A stretch of 64,000 nt of DNA from Paludibaculum fermentans (GTDB taxonomy: Bacteria; Acidobacteriota; Terriglobia; Bryobacterales; Bryobacteraceae). The position numbers and the translations under genes are program-made. The notes under the pieces were generated by a model that saw only the letters and a list, made by a program, of their open reading frames with translations, did not search any database and was not told where the DNA came from. Where the stretch lies: NCBI RefSeq assembly GCF_015277775.1, contig NZ_CP063849.1, forward strand, positions 1,550,001 to 1,614,000, read 5' to 3'. Positions within the stretch are counted from its first letter, which is position 1. Every line of letters starts with the position of its first letter. This document shows positions 1 to 8,957 of the stretch, one piece after another.

Positions 1-677
1 CGGAGAGGCGGCACTGTATCTTCGCGGCAGCATAGAGTTTTGAGCAGCGCGGCCGCGTTGGCCGGAGTGGCTTCGCCTTCCAGGTTGATTACGCGGCGGC
101 GCAGGTTCTCGCTCACTCCCTTGAGGTCGGAGACCGGCAGGATGATGGACTGACCTTCGTCCAGTCCATGGGCGCCGGCGCGGCCCATGCCGAATTCACT
201 TGGCTTGCGCTGGAAGGTGACGACGGTGGGCCCCAGGACGAGGCTGCGGTCAATGAGCCGGTGCAGGGCGCCATGGCTGGCAAAGGCGAACGGCGAGATA
301 TTGGGACGGAGCAGGGTGAGGGTAGCGAGGATCGGCTCAATGCAGGACACGGTGGCGGCGGCGGCCACGTGGGCACCCGCTCCGTAACCAGCCAGGTGGA
401 TCCGAGTGCGGGGCAAGGCAAGGCGGATGTACTGGAGCAGCAGCGCCAGGCTGCGCGCGGCGGGTGCGACGCTCTGTTCCCAGCGGACGACGCCGACGGG
501 CATCCAGAGCAACTCCTGGGCAATTCCGGAGATCATCTCCTCCGGTGTGGTCCCGTCGATGGCAAACAGCATCAGGTCGGGAATCTCATAGCGCTGAATC
601 TCCGCCAGTAGCGGGTCGCGCTCTTCGGCATCGGGCATCCGCCCGCTCGCATTCAAGGTCAAGGGGTACAAATTCAC
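1..677 (-). CDS. Partial hypothetical protein, possibly alpha/beta-hydrolase-like (C-terminus beyond window)
   Basis: An uninterrupted frame of 225 codons runs leftward off the window edge from a GTG at 677. The start is supported by an AAGGAG Shine-Dalgarno sequence 7 bases upstream, and the leader contains no earlier start as good. The protein begins VNLYPLTLNASG. A segment near residues 95-110 reads HLAGYGAGAHVAAAA, which resembles the strand-elbow-helix of alpha/beta hydrolases, but the usual nucleophile Ser (GxSxG) is absent (GYGAG). No signal peptide is visible. The family is not recognised with confidence; it may be an inactive hydrolase fold or unrelated. The missing C-terminus limits the call. 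Confidence 0.6.
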   Translation of the reverse strand, partial: MNLYPLTLNASGRMPDAEERDPLLAEIQRYEIPDLMLFAIDGTTPEEMISGIAQELLWMPVGVVRWEQSVAPAARSLALLLQYIRLALPRTRIHLAGYGAGAHVAAAATVSCIEPILATLTLLRPNISPFAFASHGALHRLIDRSLVLGPTVVTFQRKPSEFGMGRAGAHGLDEGQSIILPVSDLKGVSENLRRRVINLEGEATPANAAALLKTLCCREDTVPPL

Positions 678-874
678 GTGGAATCTCCTTCGCGACAAAG
701 TGTCCCTGACCCGGCCAAGCGATTTCGGGGCTGTTTCTCCTAAATCATTGATTCCAGGCGTACAATTTATTTTGAAATCCGGAACTGCTTTGGCGGACTG
801 AGCCGAAATGGGCTGGAAGTGTTTGGCTGGAGGGCCTGGGACTGGCTGGCGCTTGCTTCCGCCGAGCCGCCAGT

Positions 875-1155
875 GGCTGGCGAGGAAAAGGGGAAGAAAT
901 GGCTTTGATCCCTCAGGAGTGGTGGATTGCGGAGAGATAGGGCGGGTTGGTCCTGGGTGCCGCCGGGGGAGTTCGTTTCTCCGGCGAAGGGGAAGACAGG
1001 GGGAAGGAATGGGTTTGATCGCTCAAAGGCGGCGGATTGTGAGGATCTAGAGTTGGTCGATGCCGGGCGGGCGCGCCGGGGCTGCGGCGCTCCCGGCAGG
1101 GGAAGAAAACGGGAATAAATGGCTTTGATCGCTCAAAATCCGTGGATTCTCTTCC
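875..1155. repeat. Three imperfect direct repeats with 110-bp period
   Basis: A core reading roughly GGGAAKRAATGGSTTTGATC followed by GCTCAAA and a GGATT block begins at 891, 1001 and 1111, exactly 110 bp apart. A G/A-rich GGCRRGGGGAAGA tract precedes each copy. Conservation spans about 60 bp of each unit and the rest of each unit has diverged. The array lies in the roughly 1-kb gap between the left-edge gene and the next CDS, in which no convincing reading frame was found. The array may be an intergenic repeat family or the remains of a duplicated regulatory segment. Confidence 0.6.
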
Positions 1156-1611
1156 CCATTCAGCCGAGGCGATAGACTCCTCCGGCGGAGGTGTGGAGGT
1201 TCTGAAGTCAAAGACCGGCTGGAGGCGGATAGACCGCGGGTCCAGTGTGGAGAGTGTAGCTGCATGTCCGTGGGCTGCCGGGCGGGCGGCCCGCAAGTGA
1301 TTGCAACAGCGCGAAAGAAATATCCCCAGCGGCGGTGAATGAAGGGGGGTTAATGGTGGAATTGGTGGAGAAGTGGGGTTGGGGACGGCCGGATCCGCAC
1401 CAGTTCCATCAGGCAGGTCCCTTCGGCTGATTGCAGACCGCCGAATACTGTTTGCGGGCTGTGGCGCAGAGTAAAACCTATTGGATTGGAGGGGCTGCGG
1501 CTATGGCTCGGTGTCTGGCAGCATGCCGGAATTGCAGAGAGGGACTGGTGGTTTTCGGTGAGTTCCTGGGTCGTTGGCTCCAATTAGAGACCACGTTTTG
1601 GTGGTTCACGG

Positions 1612-1627
1612 TAGCCTGATCAGGCTA
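1612..1627. promoter_or_regulatory. 16-bp perfect palindrome upstream of the 1724 gene
   Basis: TAGCCTGATCAGGCTA is a perfect palindrome 96 bp before the ATG at 1724. It could be an operator or part of a small hairpin. No T-tract follows, so it does not look like a terminator. The regulator is unknown. Confidence 0.35.
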
Positions 1628-1723
1628 AGGGGCATCCCCGCACTGCCTGGGTGCCTAAGCAGGATCAATCTCGATCTGCCAGCTTCATTCCGCTTCCGTA
1701 CAATTGTTAGCGGCAAGCGTCAC

Positions 1724-2401
1724 ATGGCTAATGACTTACCCGCACTTCGAATCACCGTGAGGTCCTCACCCGAGACCAATGACCACGAGGTCTGTCTGTT
1801 CGCTGACGGAATGAATCTGATCGAGCTGATTGCCCCTGACCTAATGGGACTGGACCCCGATGATCTCCTGATCGAACCGTGCGTCCTGCTCGCCGGAACC
1901 TCTCCTCATCCTGCGGTTATCGGGAGGTGCGGTTGTGGAATCACTGAGTGTGGCAGCGTAGCCGTCAACATCCACGCGGAAGGCAATCGAGTCATCTGGA
2001 CAGCCAACGGTTCAGCAAAAAGGATCCAGTTTGATGCGACCCAGTATGCTCTCGAGATTGAAAGAGCTCTTCATGACTTGAGCTGGGAGCCCCCGGATCG
2101 AACGGCTGCACGTCTCATCGCTCACGCCCTCGACCGAACTTCGCTAGCGAAGCGAGGCTTCGAATTTTCCTGGGCATCAGGACGGTGTCCTGAAGGAATG
2201 ATGACAGCGTCACTTCTGCTTACGCCGGGGCCCTATCAGATTCTCGTGCGCCTGCCTTGGGACGGAGAGGATGTTGATGAAATCGTCCGCCAATTCGCAA
2301 CCGTTCTGAGCCGAGCGCCTGAAGAGTGGCCGAACGTAGACTGTAATCCGCAAGCGCAGGATCTCGGTCCTCCGCCGATTACTGGTCCAGGCTGGAACTG
2401 A
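1724..2401 (+). CDS. Hypothetical protein with a Cys-rich CGC...CGS motif
   Basis: The protein has 225 residues starting at ATG 1724 (MANDLPALRITVRSS). An in-frame extension to 1574 is possible but has no better start signal. It is soluble and acidic with no signal peptide. A compact motif RCGCGITECGSVAVNI near residues 67-82 places three Cys in eleven residues, suggesting a metal site or disulfide turn, followed by beta-rich segments. I recall similar unnamed proteins in actinobacteria with a D-x-x-x-LIE...DPDDLL opening, but no function is known to me. It sits in an eroded region beside a decayed toxin-antitoxin locus, so it may be accessory. Confidence 0.6.
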   Translation: MANDLPALRITVRSSPETNDHEVCLFADGMNLIELIAPDLMGLDPDDLLIEPCVLLAGTSPHPAVIGRCGCGITECGSVAVNIHAEGNRVIWTANGSAKRIQFDATQYALEIERALHDLSWEPPDRTAARLIAHALDRTSLAKRGFEFSWASGRCPEGMMTASLLLTPGPYQILVRLPWDGEDVDEIVRQFATVLSRAPEEWPNVDCNPQAQDLGPPPITGPGWN

Positions 2402-2519
2402 CTCGGTTTCGGTGAGCGGCCGACTGGGGAACACGACGACTTCGTGCCCGCCATCCTGTTCGTGAATCGAAGCCCAGGTAGGATTCAAAGCACAAACATC
2501 CCGAACACCGTCGAAGACG

Positions 2520-3319
2520 GTGGGCTGCCGGACCGCCCAACTGCAGAAGGTTCTCCACGAGTGCGGTCGGATTACCTTCACCCTTGCCGACGTCGCGAGC
2601 ATCACGAGTTTGCCGGCTGCGTCGGCCCCGAGTCTGATCCGGCATGCCATCACCCGCGGAATTGTGTCCGGAATGCAGTCGGGCCTTGTGCCGGTGTCAT
2701 CGGAACACGACCGAGCCACGGAATTCGTCGGCAATTCATATGTCATCGCCCGGCAACTGGCAACCAATTCGGATTATTTCATGTCCAACGTCTCGGCCAT
2801 GGAGCTGCACCGGATGGTCAAGCAGCCGCAATTTGTCATCTTCACCAGCACGACAAGAGGCCTACGTAGTAGGACGATTAATGACTTGGAGTTTGGGGTT
2901 ATTCTCGTGCGCGACGAGGATTCATTCAGGGCAACGGCATACTGGGTCTCGAAACAGGAGCGCGTCAAGGTGAGCGATCCTGAGCGCACTGTGATCGACG
3001 GCATGCATCTGTCGGCGTATTGCGGCGGTATCACCGAGGTCGCGAAGGGCCTCCGGATGCGACGCCATGACATGGAACCGGGGCGTTTGATCGACTACGC
3101 CCTGCGCCTGCAGAACGGGGCCGTCGCACGGCGACGCGGTTACCTGCTTGATATCTATCAGCTCGCAGCACCCGGCGAACTGGACCGCCTCAGGCTAATC
3201 GTCACCGTGACGTACACCGTGCTGGCCTGACGCTACCGGCCGACGACGCATACATTACCGGCTGGCGTCTCCGCGTGAACGTGTCCCCCGACGAACTCGA
3301 AGCAGTCCGGAGAAGGTGA
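2520..3319 (+). pseudogene. abiEi: AbiEi-type antitoxin/transcriptional regulator, frameshifted near its 3' end
   Basis: The open frame 2520-3230 encodes an AbiEi-family antitoxin of type IV toxin-antitoxin systems. It has an N-terminal winged-helix-like part (HECGRITFTLADVASITSL) and the family hallmark SDPERTVIDGMHLSAYCGG followed by ITEVAKGLR. In the family the C-terminus continues past the point where this frame stops (VTYTVLA, stop at 3230). Shifting by one base at about 3226 restores LTLPADDAYITGWRLRVN and the expected end at 3319, so a single-base deletion explains the stop. The start is a GTG with no strong ribosome site. The truncated product may still bind DNA, but the partner toxin downstream is destroyed. 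Confidence 0.75.
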
Positions 3320-3320
3320 A

Positions 3321-3531
3321 TTCATATCGCAGCGCAATAACTCGCTGCTTGCCAACCGCCTCGCGCAGGCCGGCGGCCGTCGCATTCCCGAGATCGTGCT
3401 CGAACGCGACTACTGTTTGGCCTGGTTTCTGGCCGGTCTAGCTGAGCGCGATCTCCGGCAGAGCCTTGCCTTCAAGAGCGGCGCGGCACTCAGGCGTTGC
3501 TACTATGGCGACTACCGAGTGCCGGGCGAGA
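3321..3531 (+). pseudogene. abiEii: AbiEii-type nucleotidyltransferase toxin remnant (N-terminal fragment)
   Basis: The frame at 3321-3531 reads SLLANRLAQAGGRRIPEIVLERDYCLAWFLAGL and FKSGAALRRCYYGDYR (quoted in parts). This is the N-terminus of AbiEii toxins up to the nucleotidyltransferase GS motif. Homology ends at GDYR, just before the expected D-x-D metal ligands, so the catalytic core is missing. No start codon in this frame follows the antitoxin stop. The remnant abuts and overlaps the 3' end of an unrelated gene on the other strand, which marks a deletion or recombination joint. Confidence 0.75.
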
Positions 3532-4092
3532 ACTTGAGGAAAAGAGGGTACGCACGGACATGGCGACGACAAAAGTGCACCAGGGAACGATAGAGACGAG
3601 CCGGACAAATGTGAGCGCGCTTGAGAGTGACCAAGCGCCAAATGCCCAACACCAATGAACTGCTGCCGAGATCGCCGATACGCTGACGCAAAGGCACGCC
3701 AATGCCACGCCAGCCAGGACGCCAATGAGCCACGGTTTCGGACGGATTTGCCTACGGAAGGCTCCGCGGTCGATCGAGGCTCCGATGCTGAACCAAAGCA
3801 GAATGGTGGCGGCTAGAAGAACCGGTAGTTGTTCTCTGAACGCATGAAGGCCCACGAGGCTGCTCCCCGCGCGCCCGGCAAGAACCGCCGGAGCATTGAT
3901 GATTGCGAAGATGATCCACGGGGTCTCGTAAGGCCACAGCGGCGCACCCGTATCCCAGGCCATTCCCATCGCCGTTATGACCTGTTCGTTCTGCTGCTGC
4001 CAGACCAGGAGGATAGCAGCAACAATCCCGTGAAACACAGCGAGAATCCATGTCCAGCGGAAACGCTGCATACGGGATTTGACGGCGCTCAC
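3490..4092 (-). CDS. Hypothetical multi-pass membrane protein
   Basis: The protein has 200 residues with about five hydrophobic segments: WILAVFHGIVAAILLVW, the WIIFAIINAPAVLAG stretch, LPVLLAATILLWFSIGA, LIGVLAGVALACLCVSV and a C-terminal VRLVSIVPWCTFVVAMSV. It is an inner-membrane protein of unknown function. Its last 14 or so codons lie antisense within the AbiEii remnant (3490-3531), so the natural C-terminus was probably replaced at a recombination joint. The N-terminus (MSAVKSRMQRFRW) has a typical positive-inside look. It stands alone between two rightward genes. Confidence 0.6.
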   Translation of the reverse strand: MSAVKSRMQRFRWTWILAVFHGIVAAILLVWQQQNEQVITAMGMAWDTGAPLWPYETPWIIFAIINAPAVLAGRAGSSLVGLHAFREQLPVLLAATILLWFSIGASIDRGAFRRQIRPKPWLIGVLAGVALACLCVSVSAISAAVHWCWAFGAWSLSSALTFVRLVSIVPWCTFVVAMSVRTLFSSSSRPALGSRHSSNA

Positions 4093-4376
4093 GTCTCATG
4101 AGTTCCCAACACCAGGATTAAGCGCCCAACTCCAGTATGAGGAACCTCGTCGTTTCTTCCGGCAATCCAATTGCGCGCGTTACGCTGGATGGTATGGGCA
4201 AGATCCGTTGTAAACCCAAGCGGCCGACATGAAATTACGCCCGGTCATTCCGGAGGAAATGAACAATCCCGCTCAAACAGTAGCCTGGGTCAGCGGAGGC
4301 CCGGCGGCATCCCATCGGGCGCAGTTGGCCGGTTTGAGCATGCCCGGGTCGCCGGCTTCCCCTTCGCACCAGGTCG

Positions 4377-5225
4377 TTGCGCCGGCCCATTGATCAACGT
4401 CGTCAAGGAGGTTTTTCCCAGAGGAAGCTCCGGTTGGTGGTGGTTGGCCTGGTGCTCATCGCGCTTCCCTGCTGCGCGCAGCGCGAACGGATCAGTTCTA
4501 GGCTCCACTCCATGGAGAACGGCGGACCGGTGCCCAGCGAGAAGGTTTTCTGGGAGACGGTGGACGAGGAGTACGTCAAGAAACTCCCTCCGGATCGTGT
4601 GAGAGAGTTTCTGCTTCCAGCCGGTCGACTGCTCCGCGATCCCCGGCCGGAAGCTCGAAAATATGCCCTGATGTGTTTTATCCCGGTTGTCTTGCGGCCC
4701 TCATTTGACAGCCAAGCCCTGCTGGAACCTTATGTTCCTGATCTCCTTAAGTTGTTGAATGATCGCGCGGACCCGCTCCGCGAGATGCCCAAGGCAATTT
4801 TGAGCTACTCGCTGCCAAAGATCTCCAGCCAGACCGTCGACTACCTGAAGGCTCACCTCGCCGATCAGGAGAATGACACGAGGGATACAGGCTGGATGGC
4901 ATGGATGTTGCTTGACACTCGAAACGTCACCCTGACCCAGGACGTGATTGCGTTCGTGCGGAAGCAGGACAAGCCCGAGGTCATCGGGGAAGTCCTGAGG
5001 TGCGTGCACGTGCGCCACATCCCGAAGACCGCTGAGGTTCTCTCGTTGATCGGCTATGGCCTCGATAGTCCGGCTGAGTGGACGCGCCGAATGGCCGTGG
5101 AGGCAGCCACTGATATGCCCCTGGGGGAACGATCTCCTTTCCTGGCACAGTTGAACCGCCTGGCTACCGACCCGAAGGAGACTCCCGAAATTAGAGGGGC
5201 GGCGGTGAAGGCGCTGAAGAATTGA
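4377..5225 (+). CDS. Secreted/lipid-anchored HEAT-like repeat protein, function unknown
   Basis: The frame is 282 codons from a TTG at 4377; a TTG/GTG cluster at 4434-4440 is an alternative start. A perfect AAGGAGG lies at 4405-4411 but is poorly spaced for any of these, so the start is uncertain. A hydrophobic segment, LRLVVVGLVLIALPCCAQ, ends in a CC pair that could serve as a lipoprotein box or signal-peptidase site. The rest is alpha-helical with repeated Leu/Pro/Arg pairs (for example LLRDPRPEARKYALMCF and PEIRGAAVKALKN) typical of HEAT-type repeats, suggesting a periplasmic protein-binding scaffold. No catalytic motif is visible. Confidence 0.65.
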   Translation: MRRPIDQRRQGGFSQRKLRLVVVGLVLIALPCCAQRERISSRLHSMENGGPVPSEKVFWETVDEEYVKKLPPDRVREFLLPAGRLLRDPRPEARKYALMCFIPVVLRPSFDSQALLEPYVPDLLKLLNDRADPLREMPKAILSYSLPKISSQTVDYLKAHLADQENDTRDTGWMAWMLLDTRNVTLTQDVIAFVRKQDKPEVIGEVLRCVHVRHIPKTAEVLSLIGYGLDSPAEWTRRMAVEAATDMPLGERSPFLAQLNRLATDPKETPEIRGAAVKALKN

Positions 5226-5255
5226 CGTCACGACTCGCGGAGCTCCAGCCTCCTG

Positions 5256-5288
5256 TGGCAGAAGTCGCGGCTAACGGGACTTCTGCCA
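5256..5288 (+). terminator. Hairpin after the HEAT-like protein gene
   Basis: Arms TGGCAGAAGTC and GACTTCTGCCA (11 bp, perfect) flank an 11-base loop and begin 31 bp after the stop at 5225. Only a weak T-rich stretch follows (TTGATTGCTTGG), so it may be a weak intrinsic terminator or an RNA-stabilising hairpin. Confidence 0.5.
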
Positions 5289-5847
5289 TTGATTGCTTGG
5301 CCGTGTTCGGGTTCTGACATCAATCGATATCGGCGGGCTCGGTCTCCGGCCCGGCGGAGGCGTCACGAGCGTCAACAGGAGCCTCGGCGGGCCGATTCAG
5401 GTAACGGGCGTGACGTAGGTTGAGTTCACGGTGAACCGCTCGAAATCTACCAACTCCTATCCAACTGGCTTGGACAAACCCCGTTCCTCCACGAAGCCCA
5501 TCTGCGATCGCTCCGGTGCAAATTCGTCCACAGCTACCTGCGTGAGGTGTAGCAGCACGGTGGACCACCCTTTGGCAGGTTGGCGCAGGCTTCCGGTAAG
5601 GGTGTCCGCCAAAAGCTATCCCTGCCGGTCAGCGACACGCCGCCCGATCCGGGTTGTGTGGAGCCATCTCGTTTGGTAGTTTTGGGTGATGCTGCGCGTT
5701 GTGCCCAACTCAGCATGACCGTCGAGGACCTTCAGCAGTTCCAATCGGGCCCGACAGAACGATCGTGATTTGGATCTGGCACCGTCGCTTCGCGGATACA
5801 TATCGAAGCTGCCTGCGATTCCTGTGTTGATGATCGAAGGAATTCCG
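5289..5847. other. Non-coding gap before the sensor kinase
   Basis: About 560 bp without a gene I can support. Short open frames exist on both strands, but none shows a recognisable motif or ribosome site. It may contain eroded remnants and should include the promoter for the kinase at 5848. No repeat or terminator stood out. Confidence 0.4.
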
Positions 5848-8800
5848 ATGAAGGTCGCCCCAATACTTTCGATCTACACCTTCCTTCTTCTGCTCGTACC
5901 CAGCGCCAGGGCTCTCAATCCGGAGCGCGACATCCACCAACTCGCGCACCGATCCTGGAGCGAAAAGGATGGGTATCCGGGCAGAGCGCAGGCTTTGGCA
6001 CAGACCACGGACGGATTTCTCTGGATCGGCACGGATAACGGTCTGTTTCGATTCGACGGCGTCCGTTTCGAGCGCTATGTGCCGAAATCGGGAGACAGGC
6101 TTTCAGACGGCCCGGTGCGTGGCTTGCGGGCGCTGAAGGATGGCAGTTTGTGGATCGCTTATCGGCTCGAGACCAAGATCTGTGTCCTGCGTAGCGGCGA
6201 CGTCAAAGGATATGACACCTCTGATGGTGTCACGTCAAACCCTACCAACATCGTCCAGGACCTCGAAGGCACCATTTGGGCAAACACCGAGACTGGAGTT
6301 ATTCGATTCAACGGTACGAGATGGGAGCGCATTGGTAAGAACTGGAACTTTCCGGAGGATGTGCCACACATCACTTCCGATGTATTGTTCGTCGATAGCC
6401 ACGGAATTCTCTGGGCAGGCGTCAACAACACGGTACTGTACCTAAAACAAGGATCGAAGCGATTTGAAACGACAGGCGCCTATGCCGGTTTCTCGGCCTC
6501 CATCGGGGAGGCACGAGACGGAACAATATGGTTATCGGACATCCTAAGCTATGTACGGGCCATTAGTACATCCGTGAGTCCGAGATCCGCCGCGATTGCC
6601 AAATGCGAGGTGGAGACCCCTAAAGGGACACCACCCAGGTGTCTTAGCGAAGATCGGTTAGTAGTGAAGGTTAGGACCGCGGCCCATCTTCTTTTCGACC
6701 GTGATGGAAGTCTTTGGATGTCGACGGATACTTCCGGAGTGGTCCGCGTCCCACACCGCGCACTGCACACGCAGGGGCCACTTTCGAGGACCAGCGATGT
6801 CGTGCAGACGTTCACGTCGAGGGACGGTTTGAGTGCCGACAGCAGTACGCCCATACTCGAAGACCGGGAAGGAAACATCTGGGTAGGAACGCGGGATGGA
6901 CTGGACCAGTTCCGCGACACTGCCTTGGTTCCGGTTGTCCTGCCAACATCTCTATATCGGGTCGCAGTGGCGCCGGCTGACGGCGGTTCTGTCTGGGTTG
7001 TAGGCAGTTGGGCTTATGCCGGCAAGACCCACGGCGACTACGGTGAAGTATCATTTGTCCCTTCCGGCGCCTTCAAACCCTATCGAGATCCCAGCGCTGT
7101 TAACTGGTTCTTGAGTGACGCGCTTGAACAATGGAAGAACGGCGGCTTCCGAAGGGCGGCCACGGCTCCATCTGGTCACGGCGGGGGCGGGTCAGGCTCA
7201 TGGCAGGTTGCGGGTGACGGGTCAGGAACGCTGTGGGCGTTTTCCAACGGTCAGGGGTTCTTCTCTCTGGAGCACGACCATTGGAGGCCCTGGGCGACTC
7301 CGCCTGAAGTGGCGAAGCAGCGAGTCGTGAACATGTTTTCCGACAGCTCGGGCCGAATCTGGGTATCAACCTACGAGGGCGACATCATCACGATGGATAA
7401 AGGCACGGTTGTGGACTATCCCGTCAAGCCGGATACGCCCCTGCGCTATGTCAAGGCCTTCGCCGAGCATGCTCCCCAGCAGATCTGGGCGGGCGGTGCA
7501 GGTGGTCTGGTTATGATCGACCGAGGCCGCTTTCGCCCTATGAAACCGGCCGCCATGGATTCATTGGAAGACATTACCGGAATTGTCGATGCAGGGAGCA
7601 ATGGTCTTTGGCTCACCACCGTAACTGGTGTCATTCACGCCTCCAAAGATGAGGTGGATCGGGCTTTGCGTGATGCCTCCTATCGCTTTCAGTGGGAGCA
7701 ATTCGGCTTTTTTGATGGCCTTCCGGGACAGACAGAGAGTATCTACCCATATCCAAAGGCAATACAAGGAACAGACGGCCGGATATGGTTCACGGCAACA
7801 AAAGGCCTCGCCTGGATTGACCCGAAAGTGAGTCCAAAGAGAAATACGCTCCCGCCGACAGTCTCGATTACCTCTTTATCGGCGGATGGTTCACCCTATC
7901 CGCGCTTTGCCGATATGCGGCTCCCCGCGCTTACCTCGAACGTTCAAATTGATTACACAGCGTTGAGCTTATCCGTACCCGAGCGCGTTCGTTTTCGTTA
8001 CAAACTGGATGGAGCCGATAAGGGATGGCACGACGCCGGTACGCGGCGCGAGGCTTACTACAGCAATCTGGGGCCTGGTTCGTATCAATTTCGCGTGATC
8101 GCCTGCAATAACGATGGCGTGTGGAACGAGGCGGGCGCCTCCCTCGATTTCGCCATTGCTCCCGCATATTTTCAGACTCGTTGGTTCCTGGCGTCGTGCG
8201 CGGCGGCTCTTATGGGCTTGCTGTGGGGCCTGCATCTGTTCCGGCTGCGTCAGATTGCCCGGCAATTCAGCGTGCGTCTTGGGCTGCGTGTGGATGAGCG
8301 AACCCGCCTCGCCCGCGATCTGCATGACTCCCTGTTGCAGGGTTTTCAGGGGCTGATGCTCCGGTTTCAAGCGCTCTATGAGTCGCTGCCGCCGGGGGAA
8401 GCAAAGGAAGAACTGGAACAAGCCCTCGACCGCGCGGATCAGGTGGTCGCTGAGGGTCGCAAGGCCGTTCATGATTTACGCTTATCAACTGTCCTCAGCA
8501 ACGACCTGGCGCCCGCGGTGAGAGCCATGGGCGACGAACTGTCCGGTGAAAGCCCGGCGACGTTCGGGCTCTTAGTCGAAGGCCGAGTTCACGAACTCCA
8601 CCCGATCGTCCGCGACGAGGTTTATCGCATTACGCGCGAGGCGCTTCGAAATGCCTTCCGCCATGCCCAGGCGCGTCATATTGAAGTGGAGATCATCTAC
8701 GACGAACGCTGCTTTCGATTGCGAGTTCGTGATGACGGAGCAGGTATTCCACCCGCAATTCTCGAAGAAGGTCGTCCCGGCCACTACGGGGTGGCCGGCA

Positions 8801-8928
8801 TGCGTGAACGCGCCGCCGGGATCGGTGCAAAACTGGATATCTGGAGCGGAGTGGGAACCGGGACGGAGATCGAGTTGGCTATCGCAGGCTCGATCGCTTA
8901 TGGCAAACGGTCAAGTCCCTCCGGTTAA
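5848..8928 (+). CDS. Beta-propeller sensor histidine kinase (Reg_prop, Y_Y_Y, HisKA_3, HATPase)
   Basis: The protein has 1026 residues from ATG 5848, chosen because AAGGAA precedes it and the product then begins with a clean signal peptide (MKVAPILSIYTFLLLLVPSA). A periplasmic two-component propeller follows with repeats such as DGFLWIGTDNGLFRFDGVRF and EGNIWVGTRDGL. Next come a Y_Y_Y domain (VRFRYKLDGADKGWHDAG), one membrane helix (WFLASCAAALMGLLWGLHLF), a HisKA_3 dimerisation box with phospho-acceptor His at residue 826 (RDLHDSLLQGFQG), and an ATPase with N-box (REALRNAFRHAQA) and G-boxes (DDGAGIP, GHYGVAGMRER). It senses an unknown periplasmic signal and should phosphorylate the response regulator 29 bp downstream. 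Confidence 0.92.
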   Translation: MKVAPILSIYTFLLLLVPSARALNPERDIHQLAHRSWSEKDGYPGRAQALAQTTDGFLWIGTDNGLFRFDGVRFERYVPKSGDRLSDGPVRGLRALKDGSLWIAYRLETKICVLRSGDVKGYDTSDGVTSNPTNIVQDLEGTIWANTETGVIRFNGTRWERIGKNWNFPEDVPHITSDVLFVDSHGILWAGVNNTVLYLKQGSKRFETTGAYAGFSASIGEARDGTIWLSDILSYVRAISTSVSPRSAAIAKCEVETPKGTPPRCLSEDRLVVKVRTAAHLLFDRDGSLWMSTDTSGVVRVPHRALHTQGPLSRTSDVVQTFTSRDGLSADSSTPILEDREGNIWVGTRDGLDQFRDTALVPVVLPTSLYRVAVAPADGGSVWVVGSWAYAGKTHGDYGEVSFVPSGAFKPYRDPSAVNWFLSDALEQWKNGGFRRAATAPSGHGGGGSGSWQVAGDGSGTLWAFSNGQGFFSLEHDHWRPWATPPEVAKQRVVNMFSDSSGRIWVSTYEGDIITMDKGTVVDYPVKPDTPLRYVKAFAEHAPQQIWAGGAGGLVMIDRGRFRPMKPAAMDSLEDITGIVDAGSNGLWLTTVTGVIHASKDEVDRALRDASYRFQWEQFGFFDGLPGQTESIYPYPKAIQGTDGRIWFTATKGLAWIDPKVSPKRNTLPPTVSITSLSADGSPYPRFADMRLPALTSNVQIDYTALSLSVPERVRFRYKLDGADKGWHDAGTRREAYYSNLGPGSYQFRVIACNNDGVWNEAGASLDFAIAPAYFQTRWFLASCAAALMGLLWGLHLFRLRQIARQFSVRLGLRVDERTRLARDLHDSLLQGFQGLMLRFQALYESLPPGEAKEELEQALDRADQVVAEGRKAVHDLRLSTVLSNDLAPAVRAMGDELSGESPATFGLLVEGRVHELHPIVRDEVYRITREALRNAFRHAQARHIEVEIIYDERCFRLRVRDDGAGIPPAILEEGRPGHYGVAGMRERAAGIGAKLDIWSGVGTGTEIELAIAGSIAYGKRSSPSG

Positions 8929-8957
8929 AGGGATTCCTGGAAAGGGCGAATGACTTT

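Noticed and set aside
875-1155. Repeat array considered as CRISPR
   Set aside because: Repeats are imperfect, only three in number and spaced 110 bp apart, with no cas genes.
5534-5716. Short leftward frame in the gap before the first sensor kinase, considered as a transposase remnant
   Set aside because: No DDE motif, inverted repeats or homologous partner could be identified by eye.
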